Source of the DNA: Saprospiraceae bacterium
Lineage (GTDB): Bacteria; Bacteroidota; Bacteroidia; Chitinophagales; Saprospiraceae
Assembly: GCA_016714025.1 (NCBI GenBank)
Contig: JADJOB010000002.1
Location: 293,501 to 357,500 of the forward strand
Length of the DNA: 64,000 nt
Direction of reading: 5' to 3'
The notes under the pieces were generated by a model. That model had not been told where the DNA came from and ran no database searches. It worked only from the letters and a program-made list of their open reading frames with translations. Below are positions 17,631-26,849 of the stretch, in pieces. A program made the translations under genes and the position numbers. Position 1 is the stretch's first letter. Each line of letters opens with the position of its first letter.

Positions 17631-18848
17631 CTAAAGGTTGCAGGCTTCCATAATATGATCACACACCCTATTAATTTCATTTTGCTCAATGACCAGGGGA
17701 GGTGCGATTCTCAAAGCAGTCGGACAAAACAAAAAACTTTCGGCAAGTATTTTACGCTCAAATAATTTTTGAATCGCCTTCATAAGTTTGCTGGTTGATC
17801 CGAGTTCAAATGCAAGCAATAAGCCAATTCCGCGCAGTTCATTAGGCGCTTGAAGATTTAATGTATGCCTGAAAAGTTGCTCTTTTTCATTGACAGAATC
17901 CAGCAAATTCTGTTGCAATAAATAGTTTAATCCGGCCAATCCGGCTGCACAACAAACCGGATGTCCTCCAAAAGTAGTGATGTATCCCAGAGGTATTTTT
18001 TTAGAAAAATGCTGGATCAACTTTTGATTGCAAATCAAAGCGGAAAGTGGCATTCCTGAGCCCAATGCCTTTCCACATAACAACATATCCGGAATAAATT
18101 CATATGCCTGAAATGCAAAAAGTGTTCCTGTTCGACCCATTCCGGTTTGAATTTCATCTACCGCCAGTAAACATTGTTGATCATCACAGGTTTTTCGAAG
18201 CTTTTTCCAATAGTCCGGATTTGCCATTTTGACACCGGCTTCTGTTTGAATAACTTCTGTAATTACAAGTGCTGTTTGACTGGTAATTTGCTCAAGATCT
18301 GCTTCTTCATTGAATCGTATAAATCGAATAGCAGGAATTAGAGGCAAAAATCCCATTTTGTGATATGCATCGCTACGCAACGACTCTGCACCAAGCGTAC
18401 TTCCATGATATGCCTGGCTGCAAACGATTATCTCAGATCGTCCCGTTGCCAATCGTCCCAACTTAATTGCTGCATCAACGCACTCACTTCCTGAATTTAA
18501 AAAATAACATGCGTTTAAAGGCCCTGGCAACAAAGAAATTAATAACTCAGCAAATTGAATTTGTGGACTTTGAATATGTTCTCCATAAACATTGGTATGC
18601 AAATACGCATTTGATTGCTTATGAATGGCTTCAATAACTGGAGTAACTCCATGTCCAATATTATTGACCCCAAAACCAGAAAGTAAATCCAGAAACTTAT
18701 CTCCTGCTTTGGTTTCTAAATAACACCCGTTTGCTGAAGACACCTCAAACTGTTGTGAAATATCACTGGTTTGAGCAATGCGCTCTAAAAATTGGTGGCG
18801 TATATACATACTGTCAGTTGACCCTGTAAATGTATGCAACCTTGACAA
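17631..18848 (-). CDS. Class III pyridoxal-phosphate aminotransferase (ArgD/RocD-like)
   Basis: The 405-residue fold-type I aminotransferase has the class III elements: the cofactor-binding Ser-Gly-Ser (LNSGSECVDAA), the AVDEIQTGMGRTG segment with the Asp that contacts the pyridine nitrogen, and the Schiff-base Lys in LLCGKALGSGMP (about residue 260). The family covers acetylornithine, ornithine, 4-aminobutyrate and other omega-amino substrates, and the sequence alone does not decide. No arginine or lysine pathway gene is adjacent, though an ALDH7-like dehydrogenase lies 2 kb away. The start could be the ATG at codon 14 (MYIRHQFL), which better matches the usual N-terminus. Confidence 0.85.
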   Translation of the reverse strand: MSRLHTFTGSTDSMYIRHQFLERIAQTSDISQQFEVSSANGCYLETKAGDKFLDLLSGFGVNNIGHGVTPVIEAIHKQSNAYLHTNVYGEHIQSPQIQFAELLISLLPGPLNACYFLNSGSECVDAAIKLGRLATGRSEIIVCSQAYHGSTLGAESLRSDAYHKMGFLPLIPAIRFIRFNEEADLEQITSQTALVITEVIQTEAGVKMANPDYWKKLRKTCDDQQCLLAVDEIQTGMGRTGTLFAFQAYEFIPDMLLCGKALGSGMPLSALICNQKLIQHFSKKIPLGYITTFGGHPVCCAAGLAGLNYLLQQNLLDSVNEKEQLFRHTLNLQAPNELRGIGLLLAFELGSTSKLMKAIQKLFERKILAESFLFCPTALRIAPPLVIEQNEINRVCDHIMEACNL

Positions 18849-19045
18849 TTCGGATATTTAAAAATAGAAGACTCAAGCACAAGTAAACAACGTGTAGATA
18901 CAATTTAAACCCTGGTTTTAATGTTTAACTAATCAAAATGAGGTCAAAACCCATCAAAATTTTAAATTAAATTTTTCCTAATTTCTACAACAATTCTCCT
19001 GCAACTAAATTTATTAAGATATTTGTGTTCTAATTCAAAGAATTT

Positions 19046-20239
19046 ATGTTAAAAACACTTAAGATCACCTTCTTTTTTGCCTTGATTGGATTAACTCAGG
19101 GATTTTGTCAAACAGAAGGAACCGGTTTAAAGGGAATCGACTTTTTTCACGGGACCTTTGCTGAAGCCTTGGAAAAAGCAGGAAAAGAGGATAAGTTAAT
19201 CTTTATGGATGCGTTTACAACCTGGTGTGGCCCCTGCCGCAGAATGGCTTCAACTGTCTTTGTAGATGAAGCGGTGGGTAATTATTACAATGCCAATTTT
19301 ATCAATGTCAAAATGGACATGGAAAAAGGCGAGGGCCCGGAATTAGGCAAGCGCTATTCGGTTCGTTCCTATCCTACCTTGCTTTATATAAATTCTGAAG
19401 GAAAAATCGTACACAACAGCAGCGGTGCACGTCCAGCGGAATCGTTTATCGAATTAGGACAAGACGCCATTAAAAAATTTGATAAATCTGGAAATTGGGC
19501 CAAATTGTATGATGAAGGGAAACGAGATCCTGCTACCGTTCTGGCTTATATAAAATCACTGAATCAGGTTGGAAAGCCATCTTTGCGCATTGCCAATGAA
19601 TATTTATCCAGTCAAAAAGATTTAACGACTCCGGAAAATCTCGAAATCATTTTAGAATCAGCCACCGAAGCAGATTCCAGGATTTTTGATTATCTGGTAA
19701 AATACAAAGAGCCTATTTCAAAATTAAAATCCAAAACTGTTTACGAAAATAAAATTTGGATGGCTTGTACCAAGACCATAAAAAAAGCCATGGAATATCG
19801 AAATGAAAGCTTACTGAATGAAGCACAGGAAAAAGCTAAAAACATACCGGATCGATACGACGAATTTAAAAGCACCACCGACATGGATTACTATGGTGCT
19901 ACTGGTGATGCAGACAAATTTTTAGTTGCCGCAAAACTTTACAGCAATAAGGTTGCTAAAAACGATGCAGCGAAAAATAAAATACTTTCACAACTGTGTT
20001 TGAAAAATTTTAAAGACAATAAAAAGATCATGGATTTTGCTGAGAAATCTGCAAAAAAAGCTCTTGATCTGCTTGAACAACAAGACCACTATATTAATTA
20101 CGGTCGCATCTTGTTTTACAATAACAAAAAAGAAGAGGCGATATCTGTTGTAAAGAAGGGTCTTGAAGTTGCCAAACAAAAAGCTGAACCTACTCAAATG
20201 CTAGAAGCCATGCTTCGTGATTGGGGTGTGACAATTTAA
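19046..20239 (+). CDS. Secreted thioredoxin-fold protein with long helical C-terminal part
   Basis: The 397-residue protein has a signal peptide (cleavage near GFCQ). A thioredoxin-like domain (about residues 28-140) carries the active-site motif TTWCGPCRRM and the cis-Pro region RSYPTLLYI. The remaining 250 residues are mainly charged helices, probably TPR-like, which are common in Bacteroidota thioredoxin-family proteins of the periplasm. It is a likely thiol-disulfide oxidoreductase; its partners are unknown. The gene is monocistronic and ends in a strong hairpin (20246-20275) facing the convergent DinB gene. Confidence 0.82.
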   Translation: MLKTLKITFFFALIGLTQGFCQTEGTGLKGIDFFHGTFAEALEKAGKEDKLIFMDAFTTWCGPCRRMASTVFVDEAVGNYYNANFINVKMDMEKGEGPELGKRYSVRSYPTLLYINSEGKIVHNSSGARPAESFIELGQDAIKKFDKSGNWAKLYDEGKRDPATVLAYIKSLNQVGKPSLRIANEYLSSQKDLTTPENLEIILESATEADSRIFDYLVKYKEPISKLKSKTVYENKIWMACTKTIKKAMEYRNESLLNEAQEKAKNIPDRYDEFKSTTDMDYYGATGDADKFLVAAKLYSNKVAKNDAAKNKILSQLCLKNFKDNKKIMDFAEKSAKKALDLLEQQDHYINYGRILFYNNKKEEAISVVKKGLEVAKQKAEPTQMLEAMLRDWGVTI

Positions 20240-20245
20240 GTTGAT

Positions 20246-20275
20246 TCGAGTAAAACGCTATCTGGTTTTACTCGA
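20246..20275. terminator. Bidirectional hairpin between convergent genes
   Basis: A perfect 11-bp stem (TCGAGTAAAAC paired with GTTTTACTCGA) encloses an 8-nt loop. It lies 6 bp after the stop of the thioredoxin-like gene and 9 bp before the stop of the convergent DinB gene. The T-run after the stem is poor on the plus strand, so the strength as a terminator is inferred from the stem and the position. Confidence 0.72.
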
Positions 20276-20284
20276 TAGAAAATA

Positions 20285-20731
20285 CTAGGTCCTTCTAAAA
20301 ATAATCAAATCCGTTTTTGGTGGTTCAATACCAGATTCCCGAAGGCTGCGTGCTATTTGTCCCCGGTGATATGCATAATGATGACTAATATGCGAAAGGA
20401 TGTCAATGATTTTACTGGAAAAGGATTCGCCCAATTGATTTTTATAAGCTAGTTCATCTTGTAAATCAAATCGATTCAAAATTTGAGCAGTCTCATCTCT
20501 GTTTTGAATTATCAACTGTTCCAATTGGATTTTACTCAAAGGCTCCCAGAATTCATGGTCATATTCCAAATTTAATATGCGGTGATTCCAAACATGATGG
20601 GCCATGATGCAATGCCGAAACATTTTCAAAGCATATTCATCAAGTTGCTCATGGTCAGAAAATATCACATCCAAAACCAGTTGATTTGCTTGGTCATGAT
20701 AATCAAAAAGGGAAAGGAAATATTCTTTCAT
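20285..20731 (-). CDS. DinB/YfiT-like four-helix metal-binding protein
   Basis: The 148-residue all-helical protein has the DinB-superfamily histidine spacing: His residues in IMAHHVWNHR (about residues 43-50) and in SHHYAYHRGQIA (about 116-127), which together form a divalent-metal site. Many such proteins act as thiol-dependent transferases or hydrolases, and the individual substrate cannot be deduced. The length is normal for the family. It is a single gene on the minus strand, convergent with the thioredoxin-like gene and sharing the hairpin at 20246-20275. The 199 bp upstream contain no recognised element. Confidence 0.82.
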   Translation of the reverse strand: MKEYFLSLFDYHDQANQLVLDVIFSDHEQLDEYALKMFRHCIMAHHVWNHRILNLEYDHEFWEPLSKIQLEQLIIQNRDETAQILNRFDLQDELAYKNQLGESFSSKIIDILSHISHHYAYHRGQIARSLRESGIEPPKTDLIIFRRT

Positions 20732-20930
20732 GGGATTTATTGAATGATTAACTACTTACTTTCAAACATGTGTTTGAATCAAGTTGTGCTAAATTATACT
20801 AAAATATACTTATTGTATAATTCAGTGCCTCTTAATTTAATAGCTGCTATGTATTCAAAAGGTGTACGAAAGCCAACCGGCAAGTACTTTAATTGGAGCC
20901 AATAAATTTTTGATTACACGGCTAAAAAAC

Positions 20931-22457
20931 TTAAATCTCAAATTTAATTCCCTGAGCTAAAGGAACCTGAGTAGAATAATTGATGGTGTTGGTTTGCCTT
21001 CTCATGTAAGCTTTCCAGGCATCTGAACCACTTTCTCGGCCACCGCCTGTTTCTTTTTCTCCTCCAAAAGCGCCGCCGATTTCAGCACCACTGGTACCTA
21101 TGTTTACGTTTGCAATGCCACAATCCGAACCTGAACAGGATAAAAAATATTCTGCTTCCTGTAAATCTTTGGTCATTATGGAAGATGATAATCCCTGAGG
21201 CACTTCATTTTGAATTGCAATCGCCTCCTCGAGTGTTTTGAATTTGATCAAATATAAAATGGGCGCAAAGGTCTCGTGATGCACTATAGCGGCTTCGTGG
21301 TTAATTTCTGCTACACAGGGTTTGACATAACAACCACTTGAATACGCTTCCCCTTCTAACACACCACCCGCTACTAAAAAACTACCTCCTTGCTTGCTAA
21401 TTTGATCTAAAGCTGCTAAATAATTAACTACTGCATCCTTGTCAATCAAAGGACCTACATGATTGGTTGGATCTAATGGATCGCCAATACGAAGTTGTTG
21501 ATACGCATTTATAAGTTTTTGTTTTAAAACATCATAAATGCTTTCATGAATTAGCAATCTTCGGGTGGTGGTACATCGCTGTCCGGATGTACCCACTGCT
21601 CCAAATAACACAGACGTTAATACAACATTCATATCTGCACTTGGACAAACAATGATTGCATTATTGCCTCCCAATTCTAAAATAGATTTTCCAAAACGTT
21701 TGGCAACTTCAGCACCTACCGCTCTTCCCATTCGTGTAGAACCAGTAGCGGATATCAAAGGAATGCGTGGATCTGCACTCAACCATTGTCCGACGGTATA
21801 ATCTCCGTTGACAATGTTTGAAATCCCATTTGGCAACTGGTGTTTGTCAAAAACTTTTTGTGCAATCTGCTGACAAGCGATACTGCATAAGGGTGTTTTT
21901 TCAGAAGCTTTCCAAATCACTACATTGCCGCACACCCAGGCTAAAGCAGCATTCCAGGACCAAACAGCAACCGGAAAATTAAATGCTGATATAACTCCAA
22001 CTACTCCCAATGGATGCCATTGTTCATACATTCGGTGCAGCGGCCTTTCTGAATGCATCGTTAAACCATATAGTTGACGAGATAAGCCTGCAGCAAAAAT
22101 GCAGATATCTATCATTTCCTGAACTTCTCCAAGTCCTTCTTGTAAACTTTTACCCATTTCATAAGAAACCAGTTTGCCCAATGCCGTTTTATGCTTAGCC
22201 AATTCATCACCGATTTCTTTAACAAGTTCTCCACGTTTTGGGGCAGGAACGAACCGCCAGATTAAAAATGCTTCCTGAGCTTGTTGCATGATGGCTTCAT
22301 AATCAGAAGCACTGCTTATTCCAGCTGTTCCAATTTGTTTGCCGTTGACCGGTGAATTGGAAATTAGATATGATTCCGGAGTATATGAAATACTTCCACA
22401 CCAACTTCCCGGATTTGCTTCGCGGAGTTGGAGTTCTTGAAGAAATGATAAATCCAT
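20931..22457 (-). CDS. ALDH7-like aldehyde dehydrogenase (probable aminoadipate-semialdehyde type)
   Basis: The 508-residue aldehyde dehydrogenase has the catalytic Cys in SGQRCTTTRR and the general-base Glu in LELGGNNAI. The N-terminal EANPGSW and the IGEVQEM-type segment (GLGEVQEMIDICIFAAGLSRQLYG) resemble the ALDH7 (antiquitin/AmaB) family, which oxidises alpha-aminoadipate semialdehyde to aminoadipate in lysine breakdown. Assignment to that substrate is by resemblance only. Its start is 2 bp downstream of the carboxypeptidase stop codon, so the two genes are likely cotranscribed on the minus strand. The class III aminotransferase at 17631 could be a functional partner, but it is not in the same operon. 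Confidence 0.87.
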   Translation of the reverse strand: MDLSFLQELQLREANPGSWCGSISYTPESYLISNSPVNGKQIGTAGISSASDYEAIMQQAQEAFLIWRFVPAPKRGELVKEIGDELAKHKTALGKLVSYEMGKSLQEGLGEVQEMIDICIFAAGLSRQLYGLTMHSERPLHRMYEQWHPLGVVGVISAFNFPVAVWSWNAALAWVCGNVVIWKASEKTPLCSIACQQIAQKVFDKHQLPNGISNIVNGDYTVGQWLSADPRIPLISATGSTRMGRAVGAEVAKRFGKSILELGGNNAIIVCPSADMNVVLTSVLFGAVGTSGQRCTTTRRLLIHESIYDVLKQKLINAYQQLRIGDPLDPTNHVGPLIDKDAVVNYLAALDQISKQGGSFLVAGGVLEGEAYSSGCYVKPCVAEINHEAAIVHHETFAPILYLIKFKTLEEAIAIQNEVPQGLSSSIMTKDLQEAEYFLSCSGSDCGIANVNIGTSGAEIGGAFGGEKETGGGRESGSDAWKAYMRRQTNTINYSTQVPLAQGIKFEI

Positions 22458-22459
22458 AC

Positions 22460-24790
22460 TTACTGAATTAGAACCTTGTAAATTTCAGGTTTCTTGTTTT
22501 GTTGTTCAATGCTTAGGTAATACAAACCAGGAACACAGGCATTTGTTTTGATTTCCAATAAGTCTTTGTCTAAATTATACTGGATAGCTTGTTTTTTTCC
22601 TGCTAATGAAACCAATTCGATTTTCGTATCAGGGTTTAAGTTTTCTTTATGATTCCATTGAACATGAATCTGATCATGTGCCGGTATTGGAAAAACCTGT
22701 GAATGCCATTCGCTGACATCATTTAAGTTACGGGTTGTAAGATCTGTGAATACCTCGATTTCATCTACATAATAACCATCCAGGTTTTGATCATTTATTC
22801 CGGTGGAAATATAAAATTGGAGATAAATTTCTTTTCCTATATAATCTTTCAAATCGATCCATTCAGAAACCCAGTTGCTTTGTTTGCCACAATAAACCGG
22901 TTCACCCAGATCTTGAAACTGACTGCCTGATTTAGTATACCGACCACACAAAGGAATAAAATGATTGGCATCTTCTGAAACGCGTACTTGTGCATAATCC
23001 ACATCATCTGCCATTTCCCAGTGTGCATTAAATCTCAAATAAGCTACTTTGGCTGTTGTTAAATCGATTGCATTGGTATTTTGAATCAATTTTTGAGAAT
23101 TGGGATCCATCGGTTTTAATGGTGAATCCGTTAATGAGTTTGGTGGGGTGAAATAACTTTCCTCTGTCAGATTCCAACGTGTATTTGTGTTCCCAAACCA
23201 ATTCTGATCTGTATTAAACCGTTCATGGAAATAGCTTCCTGCAACATACGCTTTTTTAACCACGGATGATTCTGTATAAAATCCTGTAGTCAAAACAGCA
23301 GTAAATTGAATGCTATCTCCTTTTATTGGATTTCCATTTACCAGATAAGGAATAGAAATTTGATGTGTTTCACCTGGTTTTAAGTTTATTGAAATATCAT
23401 TGTCCAAAAATTGCACTCCTGCAAAATCAGCATCGAGATGAATCTCAATGGGAGCATTTAAAATACCGGTGCGTTGGATAGTGTAATTAAGATAATTAGT
23501 ATCCCGATTGATGGCTATTGCAGATTGCTCTTGAATTTTTGCACACTCCCCGGCATTCCAGGCAGCTGCAAAATTCATATATTGAGTAGATTGATTGAGC
23601 GGTAAAATGTCTTTACGATCAGGCCAGAAACTTCCACCCACTTCCGGAGTAAATGCAAAGGTCTTGTGTTTGAATACTTGTTCGCCATACATCCAATCGT
23701 CAGCAACTCCATTCACTTCATAATCCAGTGTTTGTTTGGAAGTACCAATCCTGAAATTGTTATACCGGGTCATATCCTGCGCCATCGCTAAATAATGGGT
23801 AGAATCTGCAGTAGGCTTATCAAGATAACCCCATGGAATAATCAATAAATCACCAAAACTATGATAATTCATAGCGATTGAAAAAGGTCTGTTTTCACAA
23901 AAATCACGCATTGCTCCTGTTTCTGCTTCAGAAAAAGGTCGTACTCCACGATAAACATCTGAACTACCCAAAGGACTGGATCCGTCATCATTAAATCCCC
24001 ATCCTGTTTCGTAATTACGGTTTAAATCGGTGCCTATTCCATCAGCATTTGGATTCCGGTTTTTTCTCCAATAACCTCCTCCATTTGGATTGGTCAGGCT
24101 ATTGTAGCTGTAGCCATCTGGATTGACACAGGGAATAAAAAAGAGCTCCCGGTTATTGATTAATTGGGTTATTTCTGCCTTCTTGCCATAATTTTCAAGC
24201 AAAGTCCACATAAAATACATCATTTGTGTCATGCTTATGGGTTCTCTGGCATGATGCAAGGCGGTATATAATACTTCTGGCTCATTTTCATCCTGATTCG
24301 GATTGTCAGATATTTTGACATAATAAATCGGATTGCCATTTTTAGTTCGATACGAACCAATCGCTTTTTTAACTGTAATCAGGTTTGGAAACAAATCATT
24401 CATGATTTCCAGACTCTCATAAATTTCGTCCAGGGTTAAATAACCATTCATCGAACCATATTGATAATTGCTCGGTAATGGATATTCAGGTTGACTTAAT
24501 ATCAAAGGGTTGCATTCTGTTGGACCCGAACGGCTTTCCAGTTCCTTTTCTGGACTTATTTCAATTTTAAAACCTGCTTTTTGGATGATCTCTAATTCCT
24601 CCAGGGTAAAATCTCCATCAAAGGATTGACCTGGGTGTAAATGCCCGTGATCAAAAGCGATACCGGTTTTTATTAAATCTTTGATACTTTTATCCTGCAG
24701 TAAAATACGAGCAGACTGCCAGTGTGTCTGGCTGTGGATTGAAATAATAAAAAAACTGAATATGAATACAGGGACTAACCAAAAACGCAT
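22460..24790 (-). CDS. Secreted M14 zinc carboxypeptidase with T9SS sorting domain
   Basis: The 776-residue protein has a signal peptide, a propeptide-like region (to about residue 120) and an M14 carboxypeptidase domain. The zinc ligands are in ALHHAREP (HxxE) and NYHSFGD, the catalytic Glu in FTPEVGGSFW; NRNYETGWG is a substrate-binding segment. Beta domains follow, including a jelly-roll-like region with VDYAQVRVS. The last 80 residues are a T9SS type A sorting domain (VFPIPAHDQIHV, GLYYLSIEQQ). It removes C-terminal residues from peptides outside the cell. A TAGATTTG box lies at 24812-24819 on the minus strand. It leads into the ALDH gene. Confidence 0.92.
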   Translation of the reverse strand: MRFWLVPVFIFSFFIISIHSQTHWQSARILLQDKSIKDLIKTGIAFDHGHLHPGQSFDGDFTLEELEIIQKAGFKIEISPEKELESRSGPTECNPLILSQPEYPLPSNYQYGSMNGYLTLDEIYESLEIMNDLFPNLITVKKAIGSYRTKNGNPIYYVKISDNPNQDENEPEVLYTALHHAREPISMTQMMYFMWTLLENYGKKAEITQLINNRELFFIPCVNPDGYSYNSLTNPNGGGYWRKNRNPNADGIGTDLNRNYETGWGFNDDGSSPLGSSDVYRGVRPFSEAETGAMRDFCENRPFSIAMNYHSFGDLLIIPWGYLDKPTADSTHYLAMAQDMTRYNNFRIGTSKQTLDYEVNGVADDWMYGEQVFKHKTFAFTPEVGGSFWPDRKDILPLNQSTQYMNFAAAWNAGECAKIQEQSAIAINRDTNYLNYTIQRTGILNAPIEIHLDADFAGVQFLDNDISINLKPGETHQISIPYLVNGNPIKGDSIQFTAVLTTGFYTESSVVKKAYVAGSYFHERFNTDQNWFGNTNTRWNLTEESYFTPPNSLTDSPLKPMDPNSQKLIQNTNAIDLTTAKVAYLRFNAHWEMADDVDYAQVRVSEDANHFIPLCGRYTKSGSQFQDLGEPVYCGKQSNWVSEWIDLKDYIGKEIYLQFYISTGINDQNLDGYYVDEIEVFTDLTTRNLNDVSEWHSQVFPIPAHDQIHVQWNHKENLNPDTKIELVSLAGKKQAIQYNLDKDLLEIKTNACVPGLYYLSIEQQNKKPEIYKVLIQ

Positions 24791-24840
24791 ACTTTCTTAC
24801 TTTGCGACCCGCAAATCTAAATAAATTAATGGAAAATTGA

Positions 24841-25446
24841 TTGAAATTGCAATCATATTATAAAAATAGTTTATATGAAGCGGGCTGCGATGAAGCCGGA
24901 CGTGGTCCCTTAGCCGGACCGGTATTTGCAGCGGCCGTAATGCTGCATCCGGATCGGCCCATTATTGGTCTAAATGATAGTAAAAAATTAAATGAAAATC
25001 AACGAGCCAGCCTTCGTCTTGAAATCGAACAAAAGGCAATGGCTTGGGCAGTAGAAAGTATTGATGTGGAAACCATTGACCGAATTAATATTCTTCAGGC
25101 AAGTTTAGCAGCCATGAGAAATTGTATCAGCCGCTTGAAAACCAAACCTTCCCTCATTTTGGTAGATGGCAATAAGAAAATCCCCTACCTTCCAATTGAA
25201 CAACATTGCATTGTAAAAGGAGATGGATTGTATGAAAGCATTGCTGCAGCATCTATTTTAGCTAAATGCTATCGGGATGAATATATGTTGAAAATCCATG
25301 AAGCGTTTCCACAATATGGATGGAATGAAAACAAAGGCTATCCTACTGAAAAGCACCGGGAAGCCACTTTAAAATATGGAATTTCTATTTACCATCGAAA
25401 AAGTTTCAAAATCAAATCACCTCAAGCTACCTTGTTCGAAGAATGA
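24841..25446 (+). CDS. rnhB: Ribonuclease HII
   Basis: The 201-residue product shows the RNase HII signature CDEAGRGPLAGPV at about residues 17-29, ALILVDGNKK-like LILVDGNKKIPYL and AAASILAKCYRD. It cuts the RNA strand of RNA-DNA hybrids and removes single ribonucleotides from DNA with a divalent metal bound by Asp and Glu. No ATG is available in frame before the conserved core: an ATG at 24830 runs into a stop, so the TTG at 24841 is taken as the start. The gene is divergent from the carboxypeptidase and overlaps the next gene by 4 bp. Confidence 0.94.
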   Translation: MKLQSYYKNSLYEAGCDEAGRGPLAGPVFAAAVMLHPDRPIIGLNDSKKLNENQRASLRLEIEQKAMAWAVESIDVETIDRINILQASLAAMRNCISRLKTKPSLILVDGNKKIPYLPIEQHCIVKGDGLYESIAAASILAKCYRDEYMLKIHEAFPQYGWNENKGYPTEKHREATLKYGISIYHRKSFKIKSPQATLFEE

Positions 25447-25961
25447 TTTTTAAAAAACCCCACTTGTTTGCATATCCAGTTAAAGATCTAACTATTGCCC
25501 GCTATTTGGCAGCAGTTGCAGTAGATTTTATAGGGATCGACTTAGATGAAGCGGATTTTAAAAAACTAAATACGCTTATCAAACAACTGAAAGAATGGAT
25601 AGAAGGACCCAAACTTATCGGAGTGAGTGCATTCCCAATTCAAGCAGCCCAATTGGATTATGGCTTACATGGATTTTATTCTGATTCCGATTTATCCGAA
25701 TTTGCTGTTGAATACCGGATTCATAGCCTCGAATATTACAATAGACAAAAGCCTGAAGCCATTGATTTCATTATAATCAATCAAGCAGCACAAGCTGACA
25801 TTCATATCCCTTGCTTGCTTCAAAGTTCGATCAAACAAATTCCTGAAAGTAATCCATCCATCGCTGGATACCTTTTTGCGCCCGGCATAGAAGAAAAAAC
25901 CGGATTGTTCGATTTTGAAGAAATGGATTTATGGATTGAACGTGTTAGAGAAAATACCTAA
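25443..25961 (+). CDS. TrpF-like TIM-barrel-related protein, role unknown
   Basis: The 172-residue protein is coupled to rnhB by a 4-bp overlap. The beginning (VKDLTIARYLAAVAVDFIGIDLDE) resembles the beta1-alpha1-beta2 part of phosphoribosylanthranilate isomerase, and the end (GYLFAPGIEEKTGLFDFEEMDLWIERV) resembles the SGIE... phosphate-binding end of such barrels. The catalytic Cys expected in the KICG segment of TrpF is absent (YPVKD here), and the chain is shorter than TrpF (about 200 residues). A tryptophan-pathway activity is therefore unlikely. Similar 'beta/alpha barrel' proteins occur in Bacteroidota without known function. Confidence 0.5.
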   Translation: MIFKKPHLFAYPVKDLTIARYLAAVAVDFIGIDLDEADFKKLNTLIKQLKEWIEGPKLIGVSAFPIQAAQLDYGLHGFYSDSDLSEFAVEYRIHSLEYYNRQKPEAIDFIIINQAAQADIHIPCLLQSSIKQIPESNPSIAGYLFAPGIEEKTGLFDFEEMDLWIERVRENT

Positions 25962-26155
25962 AGAGTAACTATTCTAATTGGGATACGTAAAATAATTTTT
26001 ATAAACCAGACCTTATAAAAATTTTGCATACAAATAAATATAAGATATCCACAATGTAAATTCCGCTTTCAAGGAGTTTGAATTTTACGGCAAATATTGA
26101 TGCAAAAAACACAAAAATCTTTTATAAAAAATAAATTTGCTCAGCACTCAAATCA

Positions 26156-26765
26156 AAAGCCCCTTTCAAGGGGTTGGGGGTTCAGAAAAACATGAAAGAA
26201 AAACAAATTTCATTTTCGTTAGGTATTGAGTATTGTAAAGAGTGATTAAATTGAAAAAAAAAAAAAAACAATTGAATTTGAACCCCAAACCCCTTGAAAG
26301 GGGCTTTACTTTTTACTCCAATAAATGTTTCTTGTTAAAATTGAAATTTGAATAAAATAAATAAGAATTATTCTTTCACAACACAAATCAAAAGCCCCTT
26401 CCAAGGGGTTGGGGGTTCAGAAGAACATGAAAGAAAAGTAAATTTCATTTTCGTTAGGTATTGAGTATTGTAAAGAGTGAAAAAATTGCAAATAACAAAC
26501 TGCATCCGGAACCCCAAACCCCTTGAAAGGGGCTTTACTTTTTACTCCAATAAATGTTTCTTGTTAAAATTGAAATTTGAATAAAATAAATAAGAATTAT
26601 TCTTTCACAACACAAATCAAAAGCCCCTTTCAAGGGGTTGGGGGTTCAGAAGAACATGAAAGAAAAGTAAATTTCATTTTCGTTAGATATTGAGTATTGT
26701 AAAGAGTGAAAAAATTGCAAATAACAAACAGCATCCGGAACCCCCAACCCCTTGAAAGGGGCTTT
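26156..26765. repeat. Tandem array of three nested inverted-repeat elements
   Basis: Three units at 26156-26307, 26391-26536 and 26620-26765 repeat with periods of 235 and 229 bp. Each begins with a 28-bp arm (AAAGCCCCTTTCAAGGGG followed by TTGGGGGTTC) and ends with its reverse complement. Each arm holds its own 6-bp palindrome, CCCCTT-TC-AAGGGG. The 95-bp interior and the spacers between units are also nearly identical; unit 1 differs by a run of 15 A. No reading frame or transposase is inside. The array fills most of the gap between the TrpF-like gene and the convergent secreted-protein gene; the rest of 25962-26849 is AT-rich with nothing recognised. Confidence 0.9.
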
Positions 26766-26849
26766 ACTTTTTACTTCACGAAATGATTCAGCTTACAATT
26801 GAAAGTTGAATAAATGCTCTCCTGACAATAAACAAACTCATGACCCTCA

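Noticed and set aside
17631..22457. A lysine catabolic operon of aminotransferase and ALDH7-like dehydrogenase
   Set aside because: The two genes are separated by a plus-strand gene and a DinB gene, and the aminotransferase does not resemble lysine 6-aminotransferase, so a joint pathway is only a guess.
26156..26765. Possible CRISPR array
   Set aside because: The period of 230 bp is too long, spacers are nearly identical copies rather than unique, and each repeat is an inverted pair with no cas gene nearby.
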